DNA of 64,000 bases from Pseudoalteromonas luteoviolacea (GTDB lineage Bacteria > Pseudomonadota > Gammaproteobacteria > Enterobacterales > Alteromonadaceae), in assembly GCF_001696455.1 (NCBI RefSeq), contig NZ_MAUJ01000011.1, positions 1 to 64,000 of the forward strand, given 5' to 3'. Made by a program: the position numbers and the translations under genes. The notes below the pieces were generated by a model. That model saw only the letters and a list, made by a program, of their open reading frames with translations, did no database searches and was not told the DNA's origin. Below are positions 1 to 9,486 of the stretch, piece after piece. Within the stretch, counting starts at the first letter, position 1, and each line of letters starts with the position of its first letter.

Positions 1-1640
1 CAGAACTCGAAGCTGAGCCAGAACTAGAAGCTGAGCCAGAGCTAGAAGCTGAGCCAGAGCTAGAAGCTGAGCCCGAACTCGAAGCTGAGCCCGAACTCGA
101 AGCTGAACCAGAACTCGAAGCAGAACCTGAGAGCGATGATGTATCTGCTCAAAATGTAGGGGATATGTTAGAGGCCCTTGAGGTTGAGTCTGAATTTGCT
201 GCTTTGGATGACGAGCTCCTCTCCGAAGACCTTGAGATTGACTTGGGCGATGACCCACTCGGTGATGAAGTTGACCTAATGGCTGAAGAAGAGCAGCCAG
301 AAGAAGATTTTGTGACACCAAGTGCTGAACTTGATAGCTACCCAGAGCTTGAGTTAGACAGTGACGATGACGAGTTAGCAATCTCATTAGAAGAGGGAGA
401 TGCTTCACACGAAATTAGTGAGACAGAGCGCCAGTTGGCAGAAAGTTTAGGCAACCAGAACGATCTGCATTTACAGCTTGAAGATGAGTTAGAAGAACCG
501 TTTGAGGATGATTTAGACGACTTATTTGATGATACTGAAGTTGAAAGTCAACAAGCCGTTGATACTCCATCAGAATCAGGCCCTGCAAGTGATCAGCATT
601 ATGGCCCTGAAGAGCAAGAGTTGCCTGAGGAATCACAAGAACTTTCCGATTTAGAAGTCGCTGAATCACTGGATGATTTAAATCTAGATTTAGAGACGCC
701 GTTTGATGAAGCAGCAGCTTTGGCTGATTTGGATGAGGCGCCAGTATCAACGGAACAGATTGAAAAGAGTGCGAACAACGAAATTGACGATCTAAGCGTA
801 GACTTGGATACGCCGTTTGATGAGGCGGCCGCGATGGCTGCTATGGATGAAGGGATAGACACACCAGATGCGCCTATCGTAGATGATAGCATTGCTCAGG
901 TGGATGACTTGGCAATGGATTTGGAGGCGTCATTTGATGAAGAAGCCGCGTTGGCAGAAGCGGATGAAGCATTGGGTATGCTCGGAGAGCCTTCAGAAGA
1001 AAATGTTGAAAGTGATGAAGAGTCTCTTGAACTGGATATAGACCCTGAGAGTTTCTTGGCGCAGCTTGATGAAGCCGCAGAAGGTGATACTGAGAGAGAA
1101 GCTCCTATCGAAATTGACGAAAGTGCGATAGAAGATGAGTTTATGGCTGATTTAGAGGAGACAGATTTTGAGTCTCTTTTAGATGAGTATGCGGAGCCAC
1201 AGTCAATAGAGACTGAGTCACAGCCTGAATTGGAGGTCAACTTTGATGCCTTGTTAAGTGAGGAGCTGGATGAACCTTTCGAAATCGAAGAGGATCAAGC
1301 GGCACAAGAGCAAACAAGTGACGCTGAACAAGTACCGGAAGATTTCCTTAATATCGATGATTTAATTGCACAAAGTGATGATATTTTAGAGCAAGAAGAA
1401 CCTTATCAAGAACCTAATATGGACGTGGGGTTGGATGATTTTGAGGAGCTCTTGGCTGGTGATAACCCAACAGATGTAGATCTAGAAGAAGGCGGATTTG
1501 CTGCCAAACTGGATTTAGCTCGGGCTTATTTAGAAATTGAAGACTTTGATTCTGCGGTTTCTGCCTTAGAGGAGGTGATGGAGAACGGGCCAGAATCAGT
1601 GCAACAGGAAGCAAGAATCTTAAAAGAACAAATTAAATAA
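1..1640 (+). CDS. fimV: FimV-like protein, C-terminal part (cut by window start)
   Basis: The frame is open from position 3, so the real start lies outside the window. The visible ~545 residues are extremely acidic. They begin with about seven copies of the hexapeptide ELEAEP, followed by three imperfect repeats around 'DLxTPFDEAAA' near nt 675, 790 and 905. The protein ends in a short TPR-like helix pair (KLDLARAYLEIEDFDSAVSALEEV), which is the C-terminal signature of FimV/HubP-family polar inner-membrane proteins. In that family the N-terminal LysM and membrane parts help organise the cell pole, type IV pili or chemotaxis; those parts are not in this window. The position directly upstream of truA is the usual gammaproteobacterial context. 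A hairpin terminator follows the stop. The family call rests on the C-terminal motif, acidity and synteny. Confidence 0.82.
   Translation, partial: ELEAEPELEAEPELEAEPELEAEPELEAEPELEAEPELEAEPESDDVSAQNVGDMLEALEVESEFAALDDELLSEDLEIDLGDDPLGDEVDLMAEEEQPEEDFVTPSAELDSYPELELDSDDDELAISLEEGDASHEISETERQLAESLGNQNDLHLQLEDELEEPFEDDLDDLFDDTEVESQQAVDTPSESGPASDQHYGPEEQELPEESQELSDLEVAESLDDLNLDLETPFDEAAALADLDEAPVSTEQIEKSANNEIDDLSVDLDTPFDEAAAMAAMDEGIDTPDAPIVDDSIAQVDDLAMDLEASFDEEAALAEADEALGMLGEPSEENVESDEESLELDIDPESFLAQLDEAAEGDTEREAPIEIDESAIEDEFMADLEETDFESLLDEYAEPQSIETESQPELEVNFDALLSEELDEPFEIEEDQAAQEQTSDAEQVPEDFLNIDDLIAQSDDILEQEEPYQEPNMDVGLDDFEELLAGDNPTDVDLEEGGFAAKLDLARAYLEIEDFDSAVSALEEVMENGPESVQQEARILKEQIK
3..128 (+). 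repeat. 18-bp in-frame tandem repeat array coding for ELEAEP
   Basis: Seven consecutive 18-nt units (starting at 3, 21, 39, 57, 75, 93 and 111) encode Glu-Leu-Glu-Ala-Glu-Pro. Units differ only at synonymous positions (ctc/cta, gag/gaa, cca/ccc), and neighbouring units are often identical. The array may continue to the left of the window. Because the unit is a multiple of three, copy-number changes would alter the length of the acidic linker without breaking the frame. Confidence 0.95.
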
Positions 1641-1676
1641 AAAAGCAAAGGGGCGATAACTCGCCCTTTGCTTTTC
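1641..1676 (+). terminator. Rho-independent terminator after fimV
   Basis: An A-rich GC-containing stem (AAAAGCAAAGGGGCGA, loop taac, then TCGCCCTTTGCTTTT) begins right after the fimV stop codon. It contains one bulged G and runs into a T/C-rich tract. Confidence 0.85.
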
Positions 1677-1735
1677 TTCCCCGCCTCAATAGCATAAAAT
1701 GCCCGGTCATAATTTAGTGAAGAGTTAGCAAGTGT

Positions 1736-2536
1736 ATGCGTGTAGTACTAGGTATAGAGTATAACGGTGGAAACTACTCAGGTTGGCAGCGTCAAAGTCA
1801 TGTCAGTAGCGTTCAAGAAAAAATTGAAACAGCGTTGTCGAGGATCTGTAATCATCCGGTTGACATAGTGTGTGCTGGCCGCACAGACGCGGGTGTGCAT
1901 GCGACAGGTCAGCTTGTTCACTTTGATACTGATGCGCAGCGTGAAATGAGCGCGTTTACTTTAGGTATGAATTCACAATTACCCGATGATATTGCTGTAA
2001 GGTTTGCTCAACAAGTAGATGAAGAGTTTCATGCGCGTTTTAGCGCAACAGCAAGACGTTATCGCTATATTATTTATAACCATACCTATCGCCCTGGTAT
2101 TTTACGCAACGGCGTTACACACTTCCATCAACCTCTCGATGTCGAAAGAATGCAAGCGGCATGTCCATTTATGTTGGGTGAACAAGACTTTACCTCATTT
2201 CGAGCTGTCCATTGCCAATCGAACACGCCATTTCGAAACATTCACCATTTACAGGTTGACAGGTTTGGTGATTACGTAGTAATTGATGTTAAAGCAAATG
2301 CCTTTTTGCACCATATGGTGAGAAACATAACTGGGTGTTTGTTAGACATCGGCACGGGAGAGCAAGAACCTGGGTGGATGGGAGAGCTGCTCAAAATAAA
2401 AGACCGCACTCAGGCCAGCGCTACGGCAAAGCCCAACGGCTTGTATTTGGTCGATGTTGACTATCCAGAAAAGTGGGGAATTCCAAAAATGGCGGTTGGT
2501 CCGCTGTTTTTACCCGAAGTAGAAATCAGAAAATAA
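1736..2536 (+). CDS. truA: tRNA pseudouridine(38-40) synthase
   Basis: 266 aa, the normal TruA length. It isomerises uridines 38, 39 and 40 in the anticodon arm of many tRNAs. The sequence begins [20 protein letters not shown], which is typical of the family. The catalytic aspartate is D51 in the motif [13 protein letters not shown]. Other family blocks are visible: RYRYIIYN, 'FLHHMVRNI' in the RNA-binding part and '[20 protein letters not shown]' near the C-terminus. It lies between fimV and accD as in many gammaproteobacteria. It is separated from fimV by a terminator, so it probably has its own promoter; none is clear enough to annotate. Confidence 0.97.
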   Translation: MRVVLGIEYNGGNYSGWQRQSHVSSVQEKIETALSRICNHPVDIVCAGRTDAGVHATGQLVHFDTDAQREMSAFTLGMNSQLPDDIAVRFAQQVDEEFHARFSATARRYRYIIYNHTYRPGILRNGVTHFHQPLDVERMQAACPFMLGEQDFTSFRAVHCQSNTPFRNIHHLQVDRFGDYVVIDVKANAFLHHMVRNITGCLLDIGTGEQEPGWMGELLKIKDRTQASATAKPNGLYLVDVDYPEKWGIPKMAVGPLFLPEVEIRK

Positions 2537-2749
2537 CAATTTAGCCCGATTTAGCACGAGGTTGCTCGATAAACAGTCTGATATAAATTGAGTAATCAGG
2601 CATGAAAAATTGCGTTTTTATTACGTCTAGAAGTGGTTAAGACTACTAAGACCAGTTTTTTATATCACTGTTGCCTTAAACATGTTTTAATTGGGAAAAT
2701 CTGTCTGTGTGCACAGACTCATTACAGAATAAAGACAAGAGAGTTGCCA

Positions 2750-3625
2750 ATGAGTTGGTTAGAAAGAATCTTGCCTAAGGCTGCTAAATCGGCAGGTAAG
2801 AAAGAAGTCCCAGAAGGGGTTTGGGAAAAGTGTTCAGCTTGTGACTCAATTTTATACAAAGCTGAGTTAGAGAAATCACTACATGTTTGCCCTAAGTGTG
2901 ATCATCACATGCGTATTTCCGCTCGTCAGCGTTTAGAGCGCTTTTTAGACGACGGTGAGCTCGTTGAGCTGGGTGCACAGTATGAGCCTCAAGACGTATT
3001 AAAGTTTAAAGACTCTAAAAAGTATTCAGATCGCATTACCGCGGCACAAAAAGTAAGTGGCGAAAAAGATTCGTTAATAGCTATGAAAGGCCGCCTTAAA
3101 GGCGTACCTGTGGCAGCCGTTGCATTTGAATTCTCTTTTATGGGCGGTTCAATGGCCTCGGTTGTTGGTGCCCGCTTTGTTGAAGCGGTTAACGAATGCT
3201 TAGAGCACAAAATGCCATTAATTTGTTTCTCAGCGTCGGGCGGCGCGCGCATGCAAGAAGCATTGTTTTCACTTATGCAGATGGCAAAAACAAGTGCAGC
3301 TCTGGCAAAAATGAGTGAACAAGGTCTGCCATTTATCTCTGTGCTAACTAACCCAACAATGGGTGGTGTTTCAGCTTCTTTGGCAATGCTAGGAGATATC
3401 AATGTTGCGGAACCAAAAGCTTTAATTGGTTTTGCAGGTCCACGTGTTATTGAACAAACTGTACGTGAAACATTACCTGAAGGTTTCCAACGCAGTGAAT
3501 TCTTACTAGAGCACGGTGCGATTGATGTGATCATTGACCGTCGTGAAATGCGTGACTCATTGGCACGTATGATTTCCAAGTTTATGGACTTGCCTTCTAC
3601 TGAACAAGAGCATAGAGTAGCGTAA
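2750..3625 (+). CDS. accD: Acetyl-CoA carboxylase, carboxyltransferase subunit beta
   Basis: 291 aa from ATG 2750. The reading frame is open 39 codons further upstream, but that stretch lacks family similarity. The chosen start MSWLERILP matches AccD N-termini and follows an AAGAGAG ribosome site. AccD pairs with AccA to transfer the carboxyl group from carboxybiotin-AccB to acetyl-CoA, the first committed step of fatty acid synthesis. The N-terminal four-cysteine zinc finger is visible (CSACD near residue 27 and CPKCD near residue 49). It is followed by the crotonase-like carboxyltransferase fold with '[11 protein letters not shown]' and '[11 protein letters not shown]'. folC follows 22 nt downstream, as in E. 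coli. Confidence 0.97.
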   Translation: MSWLERILPKAAKSAGKKEVPEGVWEKCSACDSILYKAELEKSLHVCPKCDHHMRISARQRLERFLDDGELVELGAQYEPQDVLKFKDSKKYSDRITAAQKVSGEKDSLIAMKGRLKGVPVAAVAFEFSFMGGSMASVVGARFVEAVNECLEHKMPLICFSASGGARMQEALFSLMQMAKTSAALAKMSEQGLPFISVLTNPTMGGVSASLAMLGDINVAEPKALIGFAGPRVIEQTVRETLPEGFQRSEFLLEHGAIDVIIDRREMRDSLARMISKFMDLPSTEQEHRVA

Positions 3626-3647
3626 ATTTTTCGAAATTGAGCTAGCT

Positions 3648-4907
3648 ATGTCACACATCAAACCTAGCCAATCATCGAGCTTAGATGATTGGCTTTGTTA
3701 TTTAGAGCAACTGCATCCTGCCAATATAGAAATGGGTTTAGAGCGCGTTGCCCAAGTCGCTAATAATATTCAATTATTAAATACTCCTAGTAAGATTATC
3801 CTCATTGGTGGCACCAATGGCAAGGGTACAACTGCCCGTTGTATGGAAGCCATGCTTTTAGCTCAGGGGCATACCGTAGGGACTTATGCTTCACCACACC
3901 TAATTCGCTACAATGAACGTGTACGTATTAATGGGCAAGAGCTCCCAGACCAAGATCACGTGGATGCTTTTTATGAATTGGAACAAGGTCGAGGCGACAC
4001 TCAACTTACCTACTTTGAATACGGTACATTGGGTGCATTAGCACTATTTAAACGATATGAAGTTGACTATGTGTTACTCGAGGTTGGTTTAGGTGGTCGT
4101 TATGACGCCACGAATATTGTTACACCTTATGCAAGTGTTATCACAACGATCGATCTAGACCATAAAGAATACCTAGGCGATACTCGAGAACTGGTTGGAT
4201 ACGATAAAGCGGGTATCTTCCGCAAAGGGACACCTGCCATTGTCGGCGACCTTAATATTCCCCATACGTTAACTGATTATGGTGAAGAAATCGATGCTGA
4301 GATGATTTTGTCAAAGCGAGATTTCCACTTTACACCGAAAGACGGTGGGTTCAGATGGCAATACCAAACATATGATATGAGCTTCACCAAGCCTGCCATT
4401 CCCGCTCAAAATGTGGCGACGGCATTAACCGCATTGACGAGACTTGGATTGTTACCGGATGAGGCCCTGCTGCGAGAGACGCTTGAAAACCTTCAGGTAG
4501 AGGGGCGTTTTCAGCAGCTGAGTCAATCTCCTTGTGTGTATACGGACGTAGCGCACAACCCAGAATCTGCGCGTTATTTACGCACTAAGTTAAACGATTT
4601 AAAAAATCAGGGCTTTAAAATTAACGTCTTAGTCGCTATGCTTGCTGATAAAGACAAAGCCAGTGTTATTGAAGAGCTGAAAGAAGTAGTGGATAGCTGG
4701 ACGTGTGCAACATTGAGTGGGCCTCGAGCGGAAAAAGCAGAGAATCTGCTTGCTGTGATACCTCAAAACAAGCGAGCAACCACACGCACTTTTGATAGTG
4801 TTTCGTCTGCTTTAGATTCACTGTTGCCAGAGCAGGGCAATGATAGCGCGTTAATTGTCTTCGGATCGTTTTTCACAGTGGCCGATGCCATTCAATATTG
4901 GAAATAA
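3648..4907 (+). CDS. folC: Bifunctional folylpolyglutamate / dihydrofolate synthase
   Basis: 419 aa. Adds glutamate to dihydropteroate and to tetrahydrofolates using ATP, in the cytoplasm. The Mur-ligase-type ATP site is visible as GGTNGKGTTARCMEAML near residue 53. The folate/Mg loop region contains 'DYVLLEVGLGGRYDATN' and 'TTIDLDHKEYLG', and the C-terminal domain contains 'DVAHNPESARYL'. It sits in the accD-folC-dedD-cvpA-purF order known from E. coli and is likely co-transcribed with its neighbours, being 22 nt after accD and 12 nt before the dedD-like gene. Confidence 0.97.
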   Translation: MSHIKPSQSSSLDDWLCYLEQLHPANIEMGLERVAQVANNIQLLNTPSKIILIGGTNGKGTTARCMEAMLLAQGHTVGTYASPHLIRYNERVRINGQELPDQDHVDAFYELEQGRGDTQLTYFEYGTLGALALFKRYEVDYVLLEVGLGGRYDATNIVTPYASVITTIDLDHKEYLGDTRELVGYDKAGIFRKGTPAIVGDLNIPHTLTDYGEEIDAEMILSKRDFHFTPKDGGFRWQYQTYDMSFTKPAIPAQNVATALTALTRLGLLPDEALLRETLENLQVEGRFQQLSQSPCVYTDVAHNPESARYLRTKLNDLKNQGFKINVLVAMLADKDKASVIEELKEVVDSWTCATLSGPRAEKAENLLAVIPQNKRATTRTFDSVSSALDSLLPEQGNDSALIVFGSFFTVADAIQYWK

Positions 4908-4919
4908 GAGAGTAATATT

Positions 4920-5663
4920 TTGAACTCAGGATTTGTGAATCGCCTTGTCGGTACCAGTATCATTGTTATTGCTGCAATCGTATTTATTCCAAATATTTTG
5001 GATGGCGAGAAAGTACACTATAAGGAAGGGTTCAAACAAATCCCAGAACGTCCAGATTTTACTTCTATTGATCTTCAAGAAAGCATCGATGATAGAGCCT
5101 CTTTGGCACTTGAGCCCAAAGAGGACGTCATTGAAGACGTTGTTGCAGATGACCTCAATGATACCGGCTCGACGCCAGAGGCTGCTGATGGTAAGACGGC
5201 CACTGCTGAGACGGTTGCCAACGAGGCTGATTTAACAGAATCGTCGGAGACAGCTGAACAAGTAGTACAAGTGACCAAAGCTGATACTCAAAAGCCGGTC
5301 GAAGAGGTGGCTAAAGCCGCCAGTGAATCTAGCGATGAGCAGCCTGAACCCAAACCCGTTACGGCTACCGTAAAAGCAGAGCCAAAACTCGAACGTCCTG
5401 AGTCATCCAACTTTACTAAAATGGCCTATGTTATTCAGCTAGGGAGTTTTTCTCATCATGCAAATGTTTTGGCATTGACCGACAAGTTGAAAAAAAATGG
5501 CTTTAAAACTTTTACACGCCCGGTTAAAACCCCGAATGGTACCTTAACAAAGGTATTTGTTGGGCCAGACTTAAATAAACAAAAACTTGAAGCTAAGTTA
5601 CCAGAATTAAAGAAGTTAACCAAACTTAATGGGCGACTAACCCAGTTTAAGGTTGCAAATTGA
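4920..5663 (+). CDS. dedD: DedD-like SPOR-domain cell-division protein
   Basis: 247 aa, starting with TTG at 4920 after a GAGAG-type ribosome site; no better ATG exists before the membrane segment. The layout is: short cytoplasmic start, one transmembrane helix (residues ~8-25, LVGTSIIVIAAIVFIPNIL), a long acidic Glu/Ala/Asp/Thr-rich periplasmic linker (~40-165), and a C-terminal SPOR domain (~170-247, 'MAYVIQLGSFSHHANVLALTDKLKKNG'). SPOR domains bind denuded peptidoglycan at the septum. The position between folC and cvpA is the E. coli dedD position. The linker is poorly conserved, as is usual for the family. Confidence 0.88.
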   Translation: MNSGFVNRLVGTSIIVIAAIVFIPNILDGEKVHYKEGFKQIPERPDFTSIDLQESIDDRASLALEPKEDVIEDVVADDLNDTGSTPEAADGKTATAETVANEADLTESSETAEQVVQVTKADTQKPVEEVAKAASESSDEQPEPKPVTATVKAEPKLERPESSNFTKMAYVIQLGSFSHHANVLALTDKLKKNGFKTFTRPVKTPNGTLTKVFVGPDLNKQKLEAKLPELKKLTKLNGRLTQFKVAN

Positions 5664-5724
5664 TCTGGCATTTCTAGAGCGTGTCTTATAAAATGCGCCC
5701 CAAATTAACGACTTGTTGGTTATT

Positions 5725-6219
5725 ATGATTTGGGTTGATTACGCCATATTTGCAGTTGTCGGTATTTCTACCTTTTTTGGGCTGATACGCGGCTTTGTAA
5801 AAGAAGCTATGTCCCTCGTAGTTTGGGTTGGCGCATTCTTCATATCCAGTCTATTTTATCAATATCTATCCACTTTCCTTACCTTTGTTTCAGAACCCCT
5901 TTTAAGAAACGCTGCGGCGATAGCCATACTGTTTATATCGACGCTGGTATTAGGTGGACTAGTTAATTTTATATTGGGCGAGCTTGTACAACGTACAGGC
6001 CTATCAGGCACAGATCGCGTAGTTGGCCTTTTGTTTGGCGCCATGCGAGGTGTATTGGTAGTCAGTGCCCTGTTATTTTTTCTCGATGCATTCACCAAAG
6101 CCCCAGATACAGATTGGTGGAAAGCATCGGTAGTAATCCCTGAATTTGGATTTGTTATTGAATGGTTTTTTTCTTATTTAGAAAATAATTCGAGCTTTTT
6201 AAATTCAGCAAACCGTTAA
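5725..6219 (+). CDS. cvpA: CvpA family inner-membrane protein
   Basis: 164 aa from ATG 5725 ([25 protein letters not shown]), which aligns with the usual CvpA start; two in-frame TTG codons just upstream are less likely. Four hydrophobic segments are visible (about 4-22, 28-48, 62-85 and 100-120). In E. coli CvpA is needed for colicin V production and affects membrane and bile-salt homeostasis; the molecular role is unsettled. The gene is 18 nt upstream of purF, the conserved arrangement. A promoter-like TATAAA occurs at about 5688, but without a convincing -35. Confidence 0.92.
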   Translation: MIWVDYAIFAVVGISTFFGLIRGFVKEAMSLVVWVGAFFISSLFYQYLSTFLTFVSEPLLRNAAAIAILFISTLVLGGLVNFILGELVQRTGLSGTDRVVGLLFGAMRGVLVVSALLFFLDAFTKAPDTDWWKASVVIPEFGFVIEWFFSYLENNSSFLNSANR

Positions 6220-6237
6220 TCGGCGAGGAATTTTTTA

Positions 6238-7764
6238 ATGTGTGGTATCGTTGGGATAGTCGGAACATCTCCTGTTAATCAGGCTTTGTATGACGGCTTA
6301 ACTGTTTTGCAACACCGCGGTCAAGATGCTGCTGGCATCATTACCATTGACAACAATACGTTCAGCCTTCGCAAAGCGAACGGCTTGGTGAAAGACGTAT
6401 TTCATACGCGTCATATGAAGCGCCTACAAGGCAACATCGGTATCGGCCATGTGCGCTATCCAACTGCTGGCTCATCCAGTTCAGCAGAAGCTCAACCTTT
6501 TTATGTAAACTCTCCATTTGGTATCTCGCTTGCGCATAATGGTAACCTTACCAATGCCGCGGAACTAAAAGAGCGTTTATTCACAAAGGCGAGACGCCAT
6601 GTAAATACGACTTCAGACTCAGAGATCTTACTGAATATCCTAGCGTATGAGCTAGGCCGCAATGACAAAATGAAGCTGGAAGCAGACGACATGTTTACAG
6701 CCATAGCTGCGGTAAATGAGCAGTGCTCGGGTGGATATGCAAGTATTGCGATGATCATCGACCACGGCATGCTTGCATTTCGTGACCCACATGGGATCCG
6801 CCCATTAGTGTTTGGCAAAAAAGACACTGAAAATGGTACTGAGTACATGTTTGCTTCCGAAAGTGTTGCACTGGCAACAGACGGCTTTGACTTTGTGCGT
6901 GATGTTGCCCCTGGCGAAGCGATTTACGTAACGGAAGATGGGCAATTTTTCTCGAAGATGTGCGCTGATAAAACGACTTTAGCGCCGTGCATTTTTGAGT
7001 TTGTGTACTTTGCGCGACCAGATTCGACAATGGACAGCATGTCAGTATATGCATCTCGCGTAAACATGGGGACTAAGCTTGGTGAGAAAATTCAGCGTGA
7101 ATGGGCTGATAAAAACATCGATGTGGTAATTCCTATCCCTGAAACCTCATGTGATATTGCGTTGGAAATTGCGTCAGTACTTGGGTTGCCGTATCGCCAA
7201 GGGTTTGTGAAAAACCGTTACATTGGCCGTACTTTCATCATGCCTGGGCAGGAGCAACGCAAAAAATCAGTACGTCGCAAGCTTAATGCAATAGACAGAG
7301 AATTTGTGGGCAAAAATGTCCTACTGGTTGATGATTCAATCGTTCGTGGTACAACCTCTGCTCAGATTGTTGAAATGGCGAGAGAGGCAGGTGCTAAGAA
7401 TGTATACTTTGCATCCGCAGCACCAGAAGTGCGTTTCCCGAATGTCTATGGTATCGATATGCCGTCGGCGTCAGAGTTAATTGCGCATGGTCGTGAATTA
7501 GAAGACATCAACCGTAGCATTGGTTCTGATGGCTTGATTTATCAATCGATTGACGATTTGATTGCTGCTGTACGGATCGAAAACCCGGAGATCAGCCAAT
7601 TTGAGACCTCAGTATTCGACGGTCAATATATCACAGGTGATGTTGATCAGGATTACTTAAACCGTATTGATGCTTTACGTAATGATTCAGCTAAGTCAAC
7701 ACGAGAAAAAGCGATGTCTGCGAGTCTTGAACTTCATAATCAAGAAACAGGCGAAGGCGAGTAA
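6238..7764 (+). CDS. purF: Amidophosphoribosyltransferase
   Basis: 508 aa, full length. Catalyses the first step of purine synthesis: PRPP plus glutamine gives phosphoribosylamine. The N-terminal nucleophile is Cys2 (MCGIVGIVG), exposed after Met removal. The class II glutaminase domain shows '[11 protein letters not shown]' and '[14 protein letters not shown]'. The C-terminal phosphoribosyltransferase domain has the PRPP loop '[17 protein letters not shown]'. A good ribosome site (GAGGAA) precedes the ATG. A strong terminator follows, which closes the accD-purF block. Confidence 0.98.
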   Translation: MCGIVGIVGTSPVNQALYDGLTVLQHRGQDAAGIITIDNNTFSLRKANGLVKDVFHTRHMKRLQGNIGIGHVRYPTAGSSSSAEAQPFYVNSPFGISLAHNGNLTNAAELKERLFTKARRHVNTTSDSEILLNILAYELGRNDKMKLEADDMFTAIAAVNEQCSGGYASIAMIIDHGMLAFRDPHGIRPLVFGKKDTENGTEYMFASESVALATDGFDFVRDVAPGEAIYVTEDGQFFSKMCADKTTLAPCIFEFVYFARPDSTMDSMSVYASRVNMGTKLGEKIQREWADKNIDVVIPIPETSCDIALEIASVLGLPYRQGFVKNRYIGRTFIMPGQEQRKKSVRRKLNAIDREFVGKNVLLVDDSIVRGTTSAQIVEMAREAGAKNVYFASAAPEVRFPNVYGIDMPSASELIAHGRELEDINRSIGSDGLIYQSIDDLIAAVRIENPEISQFETSVFDGQYITGDVDQDYLNRIDALRNDSAKSTREKAMSASLELHNQETGEGE

Positions 7765-7795
7765 TTCAGAACAGTAAGTAATGGGTTCGAATTTA

Positions 7796-7831
7796 AAAAA
7801 GGGCGATGATGTAAATCATCGCCCTTTTGTT
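7796..7831 (+). terminator. Rho-independent terminator after purF
   Basis: Perfect 10-bp stem GGGCGATGAT / ATCATCGCCC with a gtaa loop (7801-7824). It is flanked by an A-tract and a TTTT run, so it could act in both directions. Confidence 0.92.
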
Positions 7832-7883
7832 TGATTTCGTTTTTTAGGATAAAAGCAAAGGAAGCGCAATTAAAGCCGCCTCC

Positions 7884-8483
7884 CTAGGTAAATGTAGGGG
7901 TAATTATGCCATTCGTCCACAAAATAGCCGTTGCAGCGAGAATTATTACCAATAAAATGAGACCGCAAGTCACCATTGAACTGGCATAAATAAAGCCTCG
8001 CTCTTCAGGGATATGCATTAGTATAGGTACGCCGGTGTAAAGCAAATAGACTGAGTATGCGACAGAGGCGATACCAACACTGACGACAAACCAAAGTTCT
8101 GGATACATAGCTGCAAGGGCAGACATAAAAATTGGCGTGGCAGTATAAGCTGCAAGTTCAATCGTCTGGGTAAAGGTAGGCTGTGCACCAAATGTAACTG
8201 CCATCCAATGCGCTAAGTAGGCAAGGGTAAATACGCCGATAATCAGCGCAAAATACATTGCAAATGCGATCAATAATGCACTGTCATGGGTCAAGAACAC
8301 AACATCACCTGCACCGATCCGCCAGCCTAAATGTACCGATGAAACATAGCCCATAATGCAAGGGACCAATGCAATCAGAAACATATGAGACAGGCTAAAC
8401 TTGGCACTTTCATGATGGTTATCAATTGTTTGCCATTCTTCGATTGGGTGCGCATAGAGCCCCCATAAATGGTTTAAGATCAT
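7884..8483 (-). CDS. Yip1-family multipass membrane protein
   Basis: 199 aa, starting at ATG 8483 behind an AGAGAGG ribosome site. The frame extends further upstream, but that part is not Yip1-like and begins without a ribosome site. The start 'MILNHLWGLYAHPIEEWQTI' is typical of bacterial Yip1-domain proteins. Five hydrophobic segments follow (about 32-50, 68-92, 108-125, 133-150 and 170-192). The function of bacterial Yip1 proteins is unknown. The gene stands alone, divergent from miaE, with the purF terminator downstream. Confidence 0.8.
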   Translation of the reverse strand: MILNHLWGLYAHPIEEWQTIDNHHESAKFSLSHMFLIALVPCIMGYVSSVHLGWRIGAGDVVFLTHDSALLIAFAMYFALIIGVFTLAYLAHWMAVTFGAQPTFTQTIELAAYTATPIFMSALAAMYPELWFVVSVGIASVAYSVYLLYTGVPILMHIPEERGFIYASSMVTCGLILLVIILAATAILWTNGIITPTFT

Positions 8484-8690
8484 AAAAGCCTCTCTGTTAT
8501 ATTTTGGGTGTTTTTTACACAGCTTCAATTTATTTATGAAATATTGGTTAAATTTTGTCAAGAAACTAGAGTTAAACACCCTAATCCTTCGATAAGGTGC
8601 AATGGCAAAGGTATTTTGACTTGTGGATGATGGAGGCATTTGCTGGGGATGTGTTAGAATGCGCGCCTTGGTTCGGGAGTTTTAAAGATT

Positions 8691-9479
8691 ATGCTAGAAA
8701 AATACGCAGATTTGCTGGCGCCAATTTATGAGTTTTTAGGCACGAGTACGCCAGATAGCTGGATTGAGGAGGCGAAAAAGCCTGAGAATTTACAGAGACT
8801 GCTTGTCGATCATATGCACTGTGAATTAAAAGCCGCACAAAGTGCAGCATTTTTAATTCGCAAATATGCAGTCGATAATACCTCTGCAAAAACTTTACTT
8901 GGCTGGGTAAAACCGTATGAAGATTTTGTTTATCGCAAAATTGGTGATGGTCAGTTTGGCGCAAGTAAGAATGAGCTAATCGGCAGTTTAAAGGCCAAAC
9001 CTGAATACGCGTACAATCAAGACATCTTGGATAAAATGGTGCGCCTGATTAAAGAAGAGTTACATCACTTTGAGCAGGTTCTTGAAATTATTCAGGCGCG
9101 AGAGCTCAGAGTTCAGAGTTTAAATGCATCTCGATATGCTGCGGGTATGATAAAGCATGTACGTACGTTCGAACCAGCAGCATTGATTGACAAGCTCATT
9201 ATAGGTGCTTTTATTGAAGCACGCTCTTGTGAACGCTTTGCCAAGCTAGCTCCGTTTTTAGATGAGGATTTAGGGCGATTTTATGTGTCGTTATTGCGCT
9301 CTGAAGCGAGACATTACCAAGATTATATTGAGCTTGCTGAGCAAGTTGCGCAAGCGACAGATCCGGCTCGCTTTGATGTGACAGCGCGTATTGCTGAGTT
9401 TAAAGAAATTGAGAACGCACTGATTGCTGCGCCGGATGAAGACTTTAAATTTCACAGTGGCACTCCTGTCGCGGCCTAA
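8691..9479 (+). CDS. miaE: tRNA-(ms2io6A37) hydroxylase
   Basis: 262 aa. MiaE hydroxylates the isopentenyl group of ms2i6A at position 37 of tRNAs reading U-starting codons. It is a ferritin-like non-haem diiron enzyme. The four-helix metal-binding residues are visible as 'MHCELKAAQSA', 'KEELHHFEQVL', 'IEARSCERFA' and 'RSEARHYQDY'. The stop codon lies only 7 nt from the stop of the convergent polymerase gene, leaving no room for a separate terminator between them. It marks the left housekeeping border of the EPS locus. Confidence 0.93.
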   Translation: MLEKYADLLAPIYEFLGTSTPDSWIEEAKKPENLQRLLVDHMHCELKAAQSAAFLIRKYAVDNTSAKTLLGWVKPYEDFVYRKIGDGQFGASKNELIGSLKAKPEYAYNQDILDKMVRLIKEELHHFEQVLEIIQARELRVQSLNASRYAAGMIKHVRTFEPAALIDKLIIGAFIEARSCERFAKLAPFLDEDLGRFYVSLLRSEARHYQDYIELAEQVAQATDPARFDVTARIAEFKEIENALIAAPDEDFKFHSGTPVAA

Positions 9480-9486
9480 GCCCGTT

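Noticed and set aside
1-128. Regular repeats at the window start that might suggest a CRISPR array
   Set aside because: Units are contiguous 18-mers without spacers and form an open frame coding ELEAEP repeats within fimV.
415-1240. Minus-strand ORFs inside fimV
   Set aside because: Low-complexity shadows of the acidic repeat codons; no ribosome site or family similarity.
2633-2749. Longer accD start
   Set aside because: The extra 39 residues are not AccD-like; the ATG at 2750 has a ribosome site and the conserved N-terminus.
8484-8639. N-terminal extension of the Yip1 protein
   Set aside because: No ribosome site at the distal start; the ATG at 8483 has AGAGAGG and the family-typical beginning.
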